Shown: positions 1 to 8,401, numbered from the stretch's first letter. The stretch: DNA of 64,000 nucleotides from Paenibacillus camerounensis (GCF_000723885.1 NZ_CCDG010000021.1:62001-126000); one strand, 5' to 3'. Notes: generated by a model not told the origin, from the sequence alone. Translations and numbers: made by a program.

Positions 1-2
1 TA

Positions 3-119
3 GCTTCGGATAAAGGCAGTGCTATTAAGGGCAACCGGATTGATATATTTATTCCGGGCAGCCAGAGCTCAGTTGCGGAATTTGGTTATCAGTACGTAAA
101 TTTGTTCATTATTGAATAG
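3..119 (+). CDS. C-terminal fragment of an unidentified gene
   Basis: The window opens inside a gene. One forward frame runs from the edge to a TAG at 117-119 and gives 38 residues ending in VNLFIIE. There is no motif to identify the family. It is followed at once by a rho-independent terminator, which supports this being the real end of a transcription unit. Function unknown. Confidence 0.5.
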   Translation, partial: ASDKGSAIKGNRIDIFIPGSQSSVAEFGYQYVNLFIIE

Positions 120-160
120 CATTTGAGGTAAGCGGATGAACATCATTATTCTTTACCGCA

Positions 161-203
161 CAAAACGGATACCGTCCTGTACAGGGGTATCCGTTTTGTT
201 GTT
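161..203. terminator. Bidirectional terminator
   Basis: A 13-bp perfect stem, CAAAACGGATACC at 161-173 pairing with 186-198, is followed by a T-rich tract on the plus strand and preceded by an A-run that serves the minus strand. It separates the converging gene tail and the deacetylase gene. Confidence 0.85.
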
Positions 204-1088
204 TTATTTATTTTTGGAGACCTGCAGCATATGAGGCACCGTCACAAATGTATATCCCCTTTTACGCATAATTGTAATCACCTCAGGCAGCGCTTGAATG
301 GTTCCCTGCAGATTGCTGCCTTTGCCGCCGCCCCCGTGCTGCAGAATTATTGCCCCCTTGCCTGCATGGGCTACAATATTGTTCCTGACCTGGGCTTTAG
401 ACAGGCCCCGCCAGTCCAGAGAATCCACATTCCAGTTCACCAGCTTGTAACCGTGTGCCTTGGCCCACTTCAGCTGCGGCTCGCTGATATCCCCGTAGGG
501 AGGCCGGATCAGCTTCGGCTTGTAGCCGGCCAGTGCCGAGAGGATATTTTCAGTGCGGATAATCTGGGTGCGGAATTCATTCATTCCCAGCTTGCCGAAC
601 TCAGGATGATTATAGGAGTGGTTTCCAATGACATGTCCTTCACGTATAATACGCGCAATGAGCTCCGGGTGGCGTTCAGCCCTGCTGCCGACTACAAAAA
701 AAGTGGCTTTGACCTGATATTTACGCAGGACATCCAGCAGCTGAGGAGTAAACCGCGGGTCTGGAACATCATCGAAGGTCAGTGCGATCATTCTGGTCCG
801 CGGGCCCTGGGTCAATAGAGTCTCCGGATATTTACGGATCAGCTGGCTTAAAGTCAGCCCTTTGTTACGCTTACTGCGCCGGGCTGCAGCAGCTTTCAGG
901 GGGGAGTCTGCAGGGATAGACTGCGGTGTATCCTTCTCCTCCTTTTGAAGCTGTTCCGGTTCCTGAGCCATAGTGCAGGCAGAGCCGGAGACGGCATCAG
1001 CATAACCGGAGGAGCTAATGCTGCCGGCAAGCAGCAGGAGAAGACAGAGCAGGATATGTAGCTTCCGGTTTTTTGGCAGCTGCTCCAT
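204..1088 (-). CDS. Secreted polysaccharide deacetylase (NodB/PdaA-like)
   Basis: Predicted extracytoplasmic carbohydrate esterase family 4 enzyme, removing acetyl groups from peptidoglycan or another N-acetylated glycan. The 294-residue protein starts with a charged stretch and a Leu-rich hydrophobic segment (about 9-25), a signal peptide or anchor. After a low-complexity linker, the NodB domain shows the metal/catalytic motif TFDD at about 104-107, the zinc-binding HSYNH at about 157-161, and the RPPYGD motif. I chose the ATG at 1088 because AAAGGAGG lies 10 bases upstream; an in-frame ATG at 1157 has no ribosome site. It is transcribed alone and ends at the shared terminator. The family is secure, the substrate is not. 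Confidence 0.88.
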   Translation of the reverse strand: MEQLPKNRKLHILLCLLLLLAGSISSSGYADAVSGSACTMAQEPEQLQKEEKDTPQSIPADSPLKAAAARRSKRNKGLTLSQLIRKYPETLLTQGPRTRMIALTFDDVPDPRFTPQLLDVLRKYQVKATFFVVGSRAERHPELIARIIREGHVIGNHSYNHPEFGKLGMNEFRTQIIRTENILSALAGYKPKLIRPPYGDISEPQLKWAKAHGYKLVNWNVDSLDWRGLSKAQVRNNIVAHAGKGAIILQHGGGGKGSNLQGTIQALPEVITIMRKRGYTFVTVPHMLQVSKNK

Positions 1089-1211
1089 ACAGCCTCGCCT
1101 CCTTTTAACGTTGTATTCGCCTGTAAAGCTTCTATCTTCCAGGAACGCTGATTCCATTGTTATCCCCAGCCGTCACGGTATTTATGCCGGACTTTGAGCG
1201 GAATGCAAAGA

Positions 1212-1240
1212 TTCACCACTGTCTTTATTCCGTGTATACT
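1212..1240 (+). promoter_or_regulatory. Putative SigA promoter of the OYE gene
   Basis: TTCACC at 1212-1217 and TATACT at 1235-1240 are separated by 17 bases, about 60 bases before the next start codon. The -10 element is strong, the -35 matches at four of six positions. Confidence 0.5.
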
Positions 1241-1300
1241 TAAGTTATCCGGGGGTTTAGCCCGGCAATGAAAAAAGCTGAATGAAGGAAGGGAACGGAA

Positions 1301-2341
1301 ATGTCAGATTTGTTCACCCCGTATGAATTAAAGGCGCTCACTTTAAAAAACCGGGTGGTTATGCCCCCGATGTGCCAGTATGCAGTAGATCTGGAGGATG
1401 GCGTACCTAATGACTGGCATTTCGTGCATTATGTCAGCCGTGCGGTCGGCGGCACCGGCTTTATTATTGTAGAGATGAGCGGAATACATCCGGATGGACG
1501 GATTACGAATAAGGATACAGGCATTTGGGATGACGGTCAGCTTCCTGCTTTCCGTAAAATAACAGATGCAGTCCACGCCTACGGCACCAAAATTGCCATT
1601 CAGTTGGGACATGCCGGTCGCAAGGCGCAGGATGCCAATCCGCCTGTGGCACCTTCAGCAATTGCCTTTGATGATCGGTCGAAAACCCCGCAGGCGCTAA
1701 GCGCGGAGGGTATAACCGAGATGATTGCCGCTTACAGGGACGGGGCGAGAAGAGCGGTAGAGGCTGGCTTTGACACGGTAGAGCTGCATGGTGCGCACGG
1801 ATATCTGATCCATCAGTTCCATTCTCCTCTGACGAATATCAGAGACGATGAGTACGGGGCTGATCCGTTTCTCTTCGGTGAACAGGTTGTCCAGGCGGTA
1901 AAGGAAGTGCTGCCGCCGGAAATGCCGCTGATCATGCGTATTTCCGCCAGAGAGTATGTTGAAGGCGGCTACGATGCAGCCTATGCGCTGGAATTCTGCC
2001 GCCGCTACAAAGCGGCCGGTGTGGACATGTTCCATGTCTCTTCAGGCGGTGAAGGTCCGGTTGGCTCGGCAGGTGTGCCGAATGCCGGACCGGCATATCA
2101 GGTAGATCTGGCAGAGTATATCCGCAGCGGCTTGCAGATTCCGGTGATTGCTGTCGGCAAGCTGGATGACTACCGCGAGGCACAAGCAGTTATTGAGGAG
2201 AAAAAGGCAGAGCTGGTAGCAGTCGGAAGAGCCATGCTCAGTGATCCTTATTGGGCGCTGCATGCAGAAGAGGCGCTGGGCGGAGTAGATAAAGCCAATG
2301 TGCCGGTGCCGTATGAACGCGGAGTATGGAAAAGAAAATAG
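1301..2341 (+). CDS. namA: NADPH-dependent old yellow enzyme (YqjM/NamA type)
   Basis: FMN-containing ene-reductase that reduces activated C=C bonds of enones, nitro compounds and similar electrophiles with NADPH. At 346 residues it matches the length of B. subtilis YqjM and aligns along its whole length: LFTP at the N-terminus, PMCQY (Cys25 and Tyr27, the flavin-tuning Cys and active-site Tyr of YqjM-type enzymes), QLGHAGRKA, and HGAHGYLIHQFHSP with the His pair and Tyr that bind the substrate. The C-terminal YERG contains the Arg that in YqjM reaches into the partner subunit. The start is supported by GAAGGAAGG upstream. It lies 87 bases before pyrK, but the Fnr box between them suggests a separate promoter for pyrK. 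Confidence 0.92.
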   Translation: MSDLFTPYELKALTLKNRVVMPPMCQYAVDLEDGVPNDWHFVHYVSRAVGGTGFIIVEMSGIHPDGRITNKDTGIWDDGQLPAFRKITDAVHAYGTKIAIQLGHAGRKAQDANPPVAPSAIAFDDRSKTPQALSAEGITEMIAAYRDGARRAVEAGFDTVELHGAHGYLIHQFHSPLTNIRDDEYGADPFLFGEQVVQAVKEVLPPEMPLIMRISAREYVEGGYDAAYALEFCRRYKAAGVDMFHVSSGGEGPVGSAGVPNAGPAYQVDLAEYIRSGLQIPVIAVGKLDDYREAQAVIEEKKAELVAVGRAMLSDPYWALHAEEALGGVDKANVPVPYERGVWKRK

Positions 2342-2352
2342 ATTATTAATAA

Positions 2353-2368
2353 TGTGAAGTAAGTCACA
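2353..2368. promoter_or_regulatory. Perfect Fnr/CRP-family box upstream of pyrK
   Basis: TGTGA (2353-2357), six bases, then TCACA (2364-2368): the exact TGTGA-N6-TCACA dyad bound by Fnr/CRP-family regulators in Bacilli. It sits 60 bases before the pyrK GTG. The -10 is ambiguous (TAAGAT at 2399-2404 is one candidate), so whether the site would activate or repress is unclear. Confidence 0.6.
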
Positions 2369-2427
2369 GATTTTCAGCTCCTTCTAAGGCATGGTTAATA
2401 AGATAAAATTTGAAGGAGCTTGATAAC

Positions 2428-3132
2428 GTGGCGACGGTAATCAGTAACGAGCGGCTGGCTAATGGGGTATATCACCTTCGGGTTGAAGGGGATCACGGCG
2501 GTAAAATGGGTCAATTCTACATGCTGCGGGCATGGGGAGCCTATCCGCTGCTGTCGAGGCCTCTTAGTATACATCAGGTGAATGATGACGGTGTGGAATT
2601 TCTGTATCATGTTGTTGGTGAGGGAACCGAAATTTTTGCCGAACTGACTCCCGGAGATGCCATTCAGCTTGAAGGACCCTTTGGCAACGGCTTCCCTGAA
2701 GTAGAAGGGAAGGTTGCCCTGATCGGCGGAGGCATCGGGATTGCGCCGCTGTATTATTGCGCACGGCAGCTTCCTGACAGTGATGTGTATCTGGGCTTCA
2801 GCAGAGAAGCCTTCCGGACAGAGGCCTTCCGGCCTCTGGCAGCTGAGCTTACCGTTGACGTCGGCGGACTTATTCTGAATAGTGTGGATTTTAACAGCTA
2901 TGACCATATCTTCGTCTGCGGGCCTCAGCCGATGCTGAAGGCGGCTCAGATGAAGGGTGCTGCAGCCGGAGCCGGCGGCAGAAGCCCTAAAGTGTATCTG
3001 TCTTTGGAGAACCGGATGGCCTGCGGAATAGGTGCCTGCCTCGTCTGCAGCGTATCCTGCCGTGACGGACAGCGGAAGGCTTGTACAGACGGACCTGTAT
3101 TCCTTGCTGAGGAGGTTGTTTTCCATGATTAG
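2428..3132 (+). CDS. pyrK: Dihydroorotate dehydrogenase electron-transfer subunit
   Basis: Iron-sulfur flavoprotein subunit of class 1B dihydroorotate dehydrogenase; it carries electrons from PyrD's FMN through a 2Fe-2S cluster and FAD to NAD+ in pyrimidine synthesis. The ferredoxin-reductase fold is visible: flavin motif RPLS, glycine-rich [18 protein letters not shown], then the cluster motif CGIGACLVC with further Cys residues downstream. I start it at GTG 2428 because AAGGAG at 2413-2418 is the only ribosome site; an upstream in-frame TTG at 2410 lies across it. That gives 234 residues, slightly shorter than many PyrK proteins. The stop overlaps pyrD by 8 bases, indicating translational coupling. 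Confidence 0.93.
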   Translation: MATVISNERLANGVYHLRVEGDHGGKMGQFYMLRAWGAYPLLSRPLSIHQVNDDGVEFLYHVVGEGTEIFAELTPGDAIQLEGPFGNGFPEVEGKVALIGGGIGIAPLYYCARQLPDSDVYLGFSREAFRTEAFRPLAAELTVDVGGLILNSVDFNSYDHIFVCGPQPMLKAAQMKGAAAGAGGRSPKVYLSLENRMACGIGACLVCSVSCRDGQRKACTDGPVFLAEEVVFHD

Positions 3133-4069
3133 TACTTCGGTTGATACAACAGCGACAATTGCGGGTGTTCATTTTAAGAACCCGGTCGTAATGGCTTCAG
3201 GGACCTTTGGCTTCGGCAAAGAGTATGGCAAGCTGTATGATGTTGACATATTGGGCGGAATCTCCGGCAAGGGGCTTACTCTGCACGCCAAGGCCGGTAA
3301 TGCGGGCATACGGGTATATGAGACAGCATCCGGTCTGCTGAACAGTGTAGGACTTGAAAATCCGGGCGTTGAAGCCTTCCTGAGCAAGGAGCTGCCTTAC
3401 TGGGAGACACTGGACACCGCACGTATCGTGAATCTTGGCGGCAATACGCTGGCAGATTATGTGCTCGGGGCAGAGCTGATCCAGCGGGATGCTAATCAGC
3501 GGGCGCTGGAGGGCAGGAAGGCTGTAGACATGATAGAGCTTAATATTTCCTGCCCTAACGTCAAGGAAGGCGGAATTGCGTTCGGTGTCAAGACACCGGC
3601 CGCCAAGGAGGTTGTCCGTGCAGTGAGGGCCGCTACAAGCCTGCCGCTTGCTGTGAAGCTGTCACCAAACGCTGAGGATATCGCCGAGATGGCTGAGATG
3701 TGTGAAGCGGAGGGCGCAGATGCTGTTTCGCTGATTAATACCATATCCGGGATGAAGATTGACGTGCGCCGCCGCCGGAGCGTATTCAACAACCTGTATG
3801 CAGGGCTGTCAGGACCTGCGATTAAGCCGGTTGCCTTGCGGATGGTGCATCAGGTTGCTAACCGGGTAACCATCCCGGTAATCGGAATGGGCGGTATTAC
3901 TTCAGCGACAGATATTATTGAATTCATTATGGCCGGCGCTACAGTTGTCCAGGTTGGAACGTATAATTTCATGAACATGCGGGCCGGCAGCACGCTGGTT
4001 GAGGAGCTGCACCAGTTCATGCTGGAGGAGAACATTTCGTCCTTGGATGAAATCCGCGGGATTGTCTAA
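3125..4069 (+). CDS. pyrD: Dihydroorotate dehydrogenase B, catalytic subunit
   Basis: Catalytic FMN subunit oxidising dihydroorotate to orotate, the fourth step of UMP synthesis. At 314 residues it has the class 1 features: [16 protein letters not shown] at the N-terminus, [13 protein letters not shown] with the active-site Cys, AVKLSPN, SLINT, and the phosphate-binding GMGGI. Pairing with pyrK marks it as class 1B (NAD-linked). The ATG at 3125 overlaps the end of pyrK and follows GAGGAGGTT; a longer in-frame reading from 3032 is inside pyrK and is not used. No pyrF or pyrE follows, unlike the usual Bacillus pyr operon. Confidence 0.94.
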   Translation: MISTSVDTTATIAGVHFKNPVVMASGTFGFGKEYGKLYDVDILGGISGKGLTLHAKAGNAGIRVYETASGLLNSVGLENPGVEAFLSKELPYWETLDTARIVNLGGNTLADYVLGAELIQRDANQRALEGRKAVDMIELNISCPNVKEGGIAFGVKTPAAKEVVRAVRAATSLPLAVKLSPNAEDIAEMAEMCEAEGADAVSLINTISGMKIDVRRRRSVFNNLYAGLSGPAIKPVALRMVHQVANRVTIPVIGMGGITSATDIIEFIMAGATVVQVGTYNFMNMRAGSTLVEELHQFMLEENISSLDEIRGIV

Positions 4070-4131
4070 ATCCTGCTTGAGTGAGACAACCGCCGGAACT
4101 AAGGTTAATATTATAGATAGGGGGAGCACAG

Positions 4132-4470
4132 TTGCCGCCTGAGACACAGGAGTTTGATGATATTGAGCTGTCAGCCATTCAAGCCGGAGCCGACCTGCTG
4201 CTGCTCATTACAGGCGGTGTCCGCCATATCGGCGCTGCAAGCACAGCCTTCATCGACGGGGGGGCAGTGAGCGCGGGGACAACAGCCGTTCCCCATCATA
4301 AGGAACATACGATCAGTGAGGATATCGCCCGCAGAGCTGCCGCTGCGCTGAACTGCACGGTAACGGTTGTGATGGGCATTCACTATGATCATTTGAGTAA
4401 AGAAGGCATCATGCAAGTCGTCCGGACGGTTAATAATAAAGTGGATCAATATTTGGCGCAACAAAAATGA
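4132..4470 (+). CDS. LpdD-like (prenylated-flavin chaperone family) protein
   Basis: A 112-residue cytosolic protein read from TTG 4132 with AGGGGGAG five bases upstream. The pattern ADLLLLITGGVRHIGAAST, then PHHKEHTISEDIARR, then VMGIHYDHLSKEGI resembles, from memory, the LpdD-like family named after a small protein of gallate decarboxylase operons and thought to help with prenylated FMN. That assignment is by pattern recall only. It starts 62 bases after pyrD with no terminator between, so it may be cotranscribed. No UbiD-type decarboxylase or UbiX is in the window, so its role here is open. Confidence 0.55.
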   Translation: MPPETQEFDDIELSAIQAGADLLLLITGGVRHIGAASTAFIDGGAVSAGTTAVPHHKEHTISEDIARRAAAALNCTVTVVMGIHYDHLSKEGIMQVVRTVNNKVDQYLAQQK

Positions 4471-4541
4471 AACGATACTGGCACTCCCTGCGTAAAAGAA
4501 TACCAAGTGAGCAGTTAACTTTTATTTTGGAGGAATGAACC

Positions 4542-5210
4542 ATGTCTATATTTAAACGTTTGCGTGATTTGACCATGTCCAATGTGAATGCCATTATTGA
4601 CAAAGCAGAAGATCCAATCAAAATGACCGACCAGTATATCCGTGATATGACAGAGGATCTTGAGGATGCAGAGAAGGCGGTAGCCGCCCAGATCGCGATT
4701 GAGAAGAAATTCAAACAGCTGTACGAAGAGCAGGAAGCCCTTGTTGCCAAGCGTAATCAGCAGGCTCACACCGCAGCCCAGGCCGGTAACGTTGATCTGG
4801 CCCGCAGAGCGCTGGAAGAGAAGAAATCGGCTGAAGCGAAGCTGGTGGAATACAAGGCAAGCTTTGATCAGAATAAGGCTTCTGCGGACAACCTGCGTGC
4901 CAAGCTGGATGAAATGCGCAAGCAGCTTACCCAGATGAAGAACAAACGCGAGACGCTGGTTGCCCGTTATAATGCAGCCAAGGCCCAGACCGAAATTAAC
5001 AAAGCAATGAGCGGATTCAGCTCTGATTCGGCATCAGCCGGCCTGAAGCGGATGGAAGAGAAGATGCTAGCTGCTGAAGCGCAGGCTGAAGCCAGCAACG
5101 AGATGAATTCAGGCACGAAATCGCTGGACGATGAGTTCGAGAAGCTTGGCAAGGATCAGGCTGTAGAAGACGAGCTCGCAGCGCTGATGAAGCAGTACGA
5201 CAAGCAGTAA
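4542..5210 (+). CDS. pspA: PspA/IM30 family membrane-stress protein
   Basis: A 222-residue, almost entirely alpha-helical coiled-coil protein rich in Glu, Lys, Ala and Gln. The N-terminus MSIFKRLRDLTMSNVNAIIDKAEDP is the typical amphipathic helix plus hinge of the PspA/LiaH/Vipp1 family, which forms ESCRT-III-like rings or rods on the inner face of damaged membranes. Length matches the family. Ribosome site GGAGGA precedes the ATG. It heads a set with DUF350 and DUF4178 genes, a neighbourhood that recurs around bacterial PspA. No LiaRS-type regulator lies beside it. Confidence 0.92.
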   Translation: MSIFKRLRDLTMSNVNAIIDKAEDPIKMTDQYIRDMTEDLEDAEKAVAAQIAIEKKFKQLYEEQEALVAKRNQQAHTAAQAGNVDLARRALEEKKSAEAKLVEYKASFDQNKASADNLRAKLDEMRKQLTQMKNKRETLVARYNAAKAQTEINKAMSGFSSDSASAGLKRMEEKMLAAEAQAEASNEMNSGTKSLDDEFEKLGKDQAVEDELAALMKQYDKQ

Positions 5211-5237
5211 CATAAGATAAGCCGGTCCTGAGCCGGT

Positions 5238-5297
5238 TACAGCAGGCGGAGGAGAGACGGAAGCAGGATCTCCTTCGCCTTATCTATGCTTGCTGTA
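5238..5297 (+). other. Large hairpin between pspA and the DUF350 gene
   Basis: TACAGCA (5238-5244) pairs with TGCTGTA (5291-5297), and inside it GGCGGAGGAGA pairs, with one mismatch, with TCTCCTTCGCC. There is no U-run, so it is not a standard terminator. It could stabilise or process the transcript, or lower expression of the downstream genes relative to pspA. Confidence 0.45.
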
Positions 5298-5333
5298 GCG
5301 GACAGGTAAAATGAACAAGCGGGGGCTAATGAA

Positions 5334-5744
5334 ATGGATTTCCATACGCTGGTGTCCATGGTTGTGTGGACGGTGAGCGGCGCAGTGCTGCTATTTGTGC
5401 TGATGTACGTGGATTCGCTGTTTACCCGTTATAACGATCTGGAAGAAATGAAAGCAGGTAATATGGCAGTTACGGCCCGTTTTCTGCTGAAGCTGCTGGC
5501 GCAGGGTTATATTCTGTCTTGCTCTCTTGCTTCATCGAGCAGCCTGGGAGATGCACTAATCGTATCCGTCGTATCCTTCTGTCTGCTGTTTATTGTAGAA
5601 AAGGCCGTTGAGCTGCTGCTCGGGAAATGGGGCAAAATCGACCTTGATCACGGAACGCGTCTGGGCAAAATCGGATACGGTCTGCTGGCAGGCTTTCTTC
5701 ACGTGAACGGGGCTCTAATCATTACTGCGTTTATCCGCGGATAA
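5334..5744 (+). CDS. DUF350 family membrane protein
   Basis: A 136-residue integral membrane protein with four hydrophobic segments (about 8-28, 50-70, 75-95 and 113-133). The central motif DLEEMKAGNMAVTARFLLKLLAQGYIL is the signature of the DUF350/UPF0719 family, whose biochemical function is unknown. The weak ribosome site GGGGGCTAATGAA precedes the ATG. It lies between pspA and a DUF4178 gene on the same strand, which suggests a shared role in envelope maintenance. Confidence 0.82.
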   Translation: MDFHTLVSMVVWTVSGAVLLFVLMYVDSLFTRYNDLEEMKAGNMAVTARFLLKLLAQGYILSCSLASSSSLGDALIVSVVSFCLLFIVEKAVELLLGKWGKIDLDHGTRLGKIGYGLLAGFLHVNGALIITAFIRG

Positions 5745-5799
5745 TGCGGAATTTGTAAGCTTCACAATCATTAAACCACTTATTAAAGGATGATGGAAT

Positions 5800-6306
5800 T
5801 TGAGCATCTGGAAAAGAATCGGCAATCTCTTCTCCAAGCCTCCGGCACCGGAAGCGCCCAAAAGCATGCTGAATCTCGCCCCCGGAGATATCTGTGAAGT
5901 ATCTCTGGTTACCTACGAGGTAACCGGCCGGACGAAGACCACCGGACGTAATGCCGTCGTGCTGACACTGCGGGACGGCAGCCGGATTGCCTATCTGCAT
6001 GTTGAAGAGCGGGAACAGCTGCAATACGCGCTCTATCAGCCGATTGACGGGCGTCTGGACAATCCGGCAGAGGTGCCGGCAACGCTGGAGCTGGACGGAT
6101 ACACCTTTCATCTGGAGGAAGAATACGAAGGCTACGCTGCGGTTACCGGCCAGACTCCTTATATGAACGGCGGAACCCAGCATGTCTGGCAGTACCAGTC
6201 AGATGATTACAGGCTGCTGCGGGTGGAGTGGCAGAACGGACGTTTTATGCTCTACGACGGGGAGAAAATTATCCCGGCCGATGTCCGGGTCATCCGGGCA
6301 ACGTAA
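5800..6306 (+). CDS. DUF4178 domain protein
   Basis: A 168-residue soluble protein read from TTG 5800 with AAAGGATGATGG upstream. After a short basic N-terminus (IWKRIGNLFSK, possibly membrane-associating) it carries one DUF4178-type beta-rich domain: LAPGDICEVSLVTYEVTGRTK, LHVEEREQLQYALYQPIDGRL, TFHLEEEYEGYAAVTG, DDYRLLRVEW. The family's function is unknown, but it recurs with PspA and DUF350. It ends just before a strong terminator that closes the set. Confidence 0.75.
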   Translation: MSIWKRIGNLFSKPPAPEAPKSMLNLAPGDICEVSLVTYEVTGRTKTTGRNAVVLTLRDGSRIAYLHVEEREQLQYALYQPIDGRLDNPAEVPATLELDGYTFHLEEEYEGYAAVTGQTPYMNGGTQHVWQYQSDDYRLLRVEWQNGRFMLYDGEKIIPADVRVIRAT

Positions 6307-6332
6307 GCTTACACAGCCGATTAAAGAAGTGA

Positions 6333-6366
6333 GGATGCCTATGCGGTTCCGCAAGGCGTCCTTTTT
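6333..6366 (+). terminator. Terminator after the pspA set
   Basis: GGATGCCT (6333-6340) pairs with AGGCGTCC (6354-6361), with an inner TGCGG/CCGCA stem and a U-run at 6362-6366. Confidence 0.88.
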
Positions 6367-6450
6367 GTGCTTTTATAGCTGTAAATTCAACTTTTTACCG
6401 TCCCATGTTAATATAGTGTGAGAAAAACATCAGGAATAACGGAGGTAGTC

Positions 6451-7737
6451 ATGGACAGACACCGGGATAAAAAGGATCAGAAGTTCCAGCGTAAAGCACT
6501 GCAGGTACAGGAAGCCCAGGCACGGGTCATGCAATATGCCAGGCCTCTCGGTTCAGAGGAAGTACCGCTAAGCCAGAGCTGCGGGCGTGTACTGGCAGAG
6601 CCGCTTACTGCGCCGCATCCGTTTCCGGCGTTTAACCGTTCGGGTATGGACGGGTATGCAGTTATAGCTGCTGATACTGCAAACTGTAATACGGAGCAGC
6701 CGGTATGGCTTGCGGTCGTGGATAATATCCCGTGCGGCTCAGTGCCTTCAGCAGTGATAACATCCGGTACGGCAGCGCGGATTATGACCGGAGCCCAGGT
6801 GCCGGAGGGCGCAGATACCGTTGTAATGGTTGAGATCACCGAAACCAAAGAAATGGACGGCCAAGTGTATGTAGGTCTCCGCAAACCACAGCAGGCGGGC
6901 AGCAATATTACACCTCTGGGTTTTGAATTAAAAGAAAGCGAGCAGGTCCTTCCGGCAGGACGTTGCATCTCGGCCGGGGATATCGCCGTGCTTGCTGCCT
7001 TCGGCGTGCCTCTGGTTTCAGTTCACAGGCGTCCGAAAGTGGCTGTGTTTGCGACGGGATCGGAGCTGCTGGAGGTGGATGAACCGCTGCAGCCCGGTAA
7101 GATCCGTAACAGCAATTCGCCTATGCTGGAGGCACTGGTCAGAGAGGCCGGCGGAGAGGCGGTTATGCTGGGGGCGATTGCCGATGATCTGGAGCTGGCG
7201 CGCAGCAGGGTGCAGATGGCGCTTGAGACCCATGATTTGGTTATCACATCCGGGGGAGTCTCTGTCGGCGACTATGATATTATGGGTGACCTGGTGCGTG
7301 AAAAAAGCAGCGAAATGCTGTTCAATAAGGTTACCATGCGTCCGGGAAGTGTTACGACCGCAGCTGTACGCGGGGGGAAGCTGCTGCTCGCTCTGTCCGG
7401 GAATCCCGGAGCAAGCTTTGTTGGGTTCCATCTGTTTGCCCGGCCAGTCATCTCGCTGATGCTGGGATTGACCCGGCCTTTGCTTCCGGAATGGACTGCC
7501 GTTATGGGTACAGATTATAGCAGAGTGAACAATTATACCCGGTTTGTACGGGCCAGGCTGGCAGTCCACGACGGGGTTGTCCAGGCCTATCCGGCAACTA
7601 TCGATGAGTCCTCTGTTATGGTTACCATTAAGGACAGCGACTGCCTGATCGTTGTTCCGCCCGAAGTACGCGGTTTGAAGACCGGGGATAAAGTGAAGGT
7701 ATTGAAGCTTCCGGGTGAACTCCGCGGGCAGGAATGA
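6451..7737 (+). CDS. moeA: Molybdopterin molybdenumtransferase
   Basis: Inserts molybdate into adenylylated molybdopterin, the last step of molybdenum cofactor assembly. The 428-residue protein has the MoeA layout: PFPAFNRSGMDGYAV in domain I, ARIMTGAQVPEGADTVVMVE, the GSNI/GFELKES segment, the MogA-like domain with FATGSELLE, TSGGVSVGDYD and LSGNPGASFVGF, and a C-terminal beta domain. The ATG at 6451 follows GGAGGTAGTC; a GTG at 6418 in frame has no ribosome site. mobB starts 15 bases downstream, so the two form an operon. No molybdoenzyme is encoded in the window. Confidence 0.95.
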   Translation: MDRHRDKKDQKFQRKALQVQEAQARVMQYARPLGSEEVPLSQSCGRVLAEPLTAPHPFPAFNRSGMDGYAVIAADTANCNTEQPVWLAVVDNIPCGSVPSAVITSGTAARIMTGAQVPEGADTVVMVEITETKEMDGQVYVGLRKPQQAGSNITPLGFELKESEQVLPAGRCISAGDIAVLAAFGVPLVSVHRRPKVAVFATGSELLEVDEPLQPGKIRNSNSPMLEALVREAGGEAVMLGAIADDLELARSRVQMALETHDLVITSGGVSVGDYDIMGDLVREKSSEMLFNKVTMRPGSVTTAAVRGGKLLLALSGNPGASFVGFHLFARPVISLMLGLTRPLLPEWTAVMGTDYSRVNNYTRFVRARLAVHDGVVQAYPATIDESSVMVTIKDSDCLIVVPPEVRGLKTGDKVKVLKLPGELRGQE

Positions 7738-7752
7738 GAGGGGGAGGTACGA

Positions 7753-8400
7753 TTGCGGCGCAGGAAAAATAACATTAATGGCGGAGGGCAGCACCTGCAG
7801 CAGAATCTCAACCGGCGCGTTCGGGGAATACAGGTGAGTAGAACCTCTTCCTTGCAGGCAGCGGGGAACAGAGATACTGAGAGCTTGAATAAACCGGTTG
7901 TCTGGCAAATTGTCGGCTACAAAAATAGCGGGAAAACCTCCTTGGTCTGTGCGCTTATCCCATTACTAAGTCAGGAGGGAAAGCGTGTAGCTGTCATTAA
8001 GCATGACGGCCATGATTATGACATGGATCATCGCGATACAGATACCTGGAAGCATAGACAAGCCGGTGCGATGGCGGTTGCCATTACGAGCACAGCACGC
8101 ACATCTGTTATTGAAGAGCAGGGCAGCAGCCTGCAGGAGCTGATTGCGGGTTTTTCCGGCTATGATTACGTTCTGGTGGAAGGCTTCAAGCAGGAAGCAT
8201 ACCCGAAAATAGTGCTGATAAGACAGCATGACGACCTTGAATTACTGCAGCAGACCCGTAATATTGCCGCAATAGCGGCATGGGAACAAATGATCCCGTG
8301 TGTCTGTGCAGCAGCTCAACGGCAGCGTGAACGGATTTTTGAAATCAATGATATTTCGGGCATTGCTGACTTTTTATACAATCAACGATCTGATTTTTAA
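7753..8400 (+). CDS. mobB: Molybdopterin-guanine dinucleotide biosynthesis adapter
   Basis: P-loop GTPase that assists MobA in attaching GMP to molybdopterin. The Walker A motif GYKNSGKTS is at about residues 55-63, followed by VAVIKHDGHDYDMDHRDTDTWKHRQAGA, the conserved histidine and aspartate region of MobB, and DYVLVEGFKQEAYPKI. The TTG start at 7753 has GGGGGAGGTAC just upstream. This leaves an odd 48-residue, basic and low-complexity N-terminal extension before the first strand. A GTG at 7834, with GGGGAA nearby, would give a more usual 188-residue protein. Product is clear; start is the open point. Confidence 0.92.
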   Translation: MRRRKNNINGGGQHLQQNLNRRVRGIQVSRTSSLQAAGNRDTESLNKPVVWQIVGYKNSGKTSLVCALIPLLSQEGKRVAVIKHDGHDYDMDHRDTDTWKHRQAGAMAVAITSTARTSVIEEQGSSLQELIAGFSGYDYVLVEGFKQEAYPKIVLIRQHDDLELLQQTRNIAAIAAWEQMIPCVCAAAQRQRERIFEINDISGIADFLYNQRSDF

Positions 8401-8401
8401 A

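Noticed and set aside
3032..3124. In-frame extension of PyrD into pyrK
   Set aside because: ATG 3125 has its own ribosome site and the family start fits there; the extension is only pyrK sequence read in another frame.
2395..3126. Long antisense reading frame over pyrK
   Set aside because: No ribosome site or family match; pyrK on the other strand is unmistakable. Shadow of GC-biased codons.
7018..7908. Long antisense reading frame over moeA and mobB
   Set aside because: Composition is typical of antisense shadow, and both overlapped genes are well-defined families.
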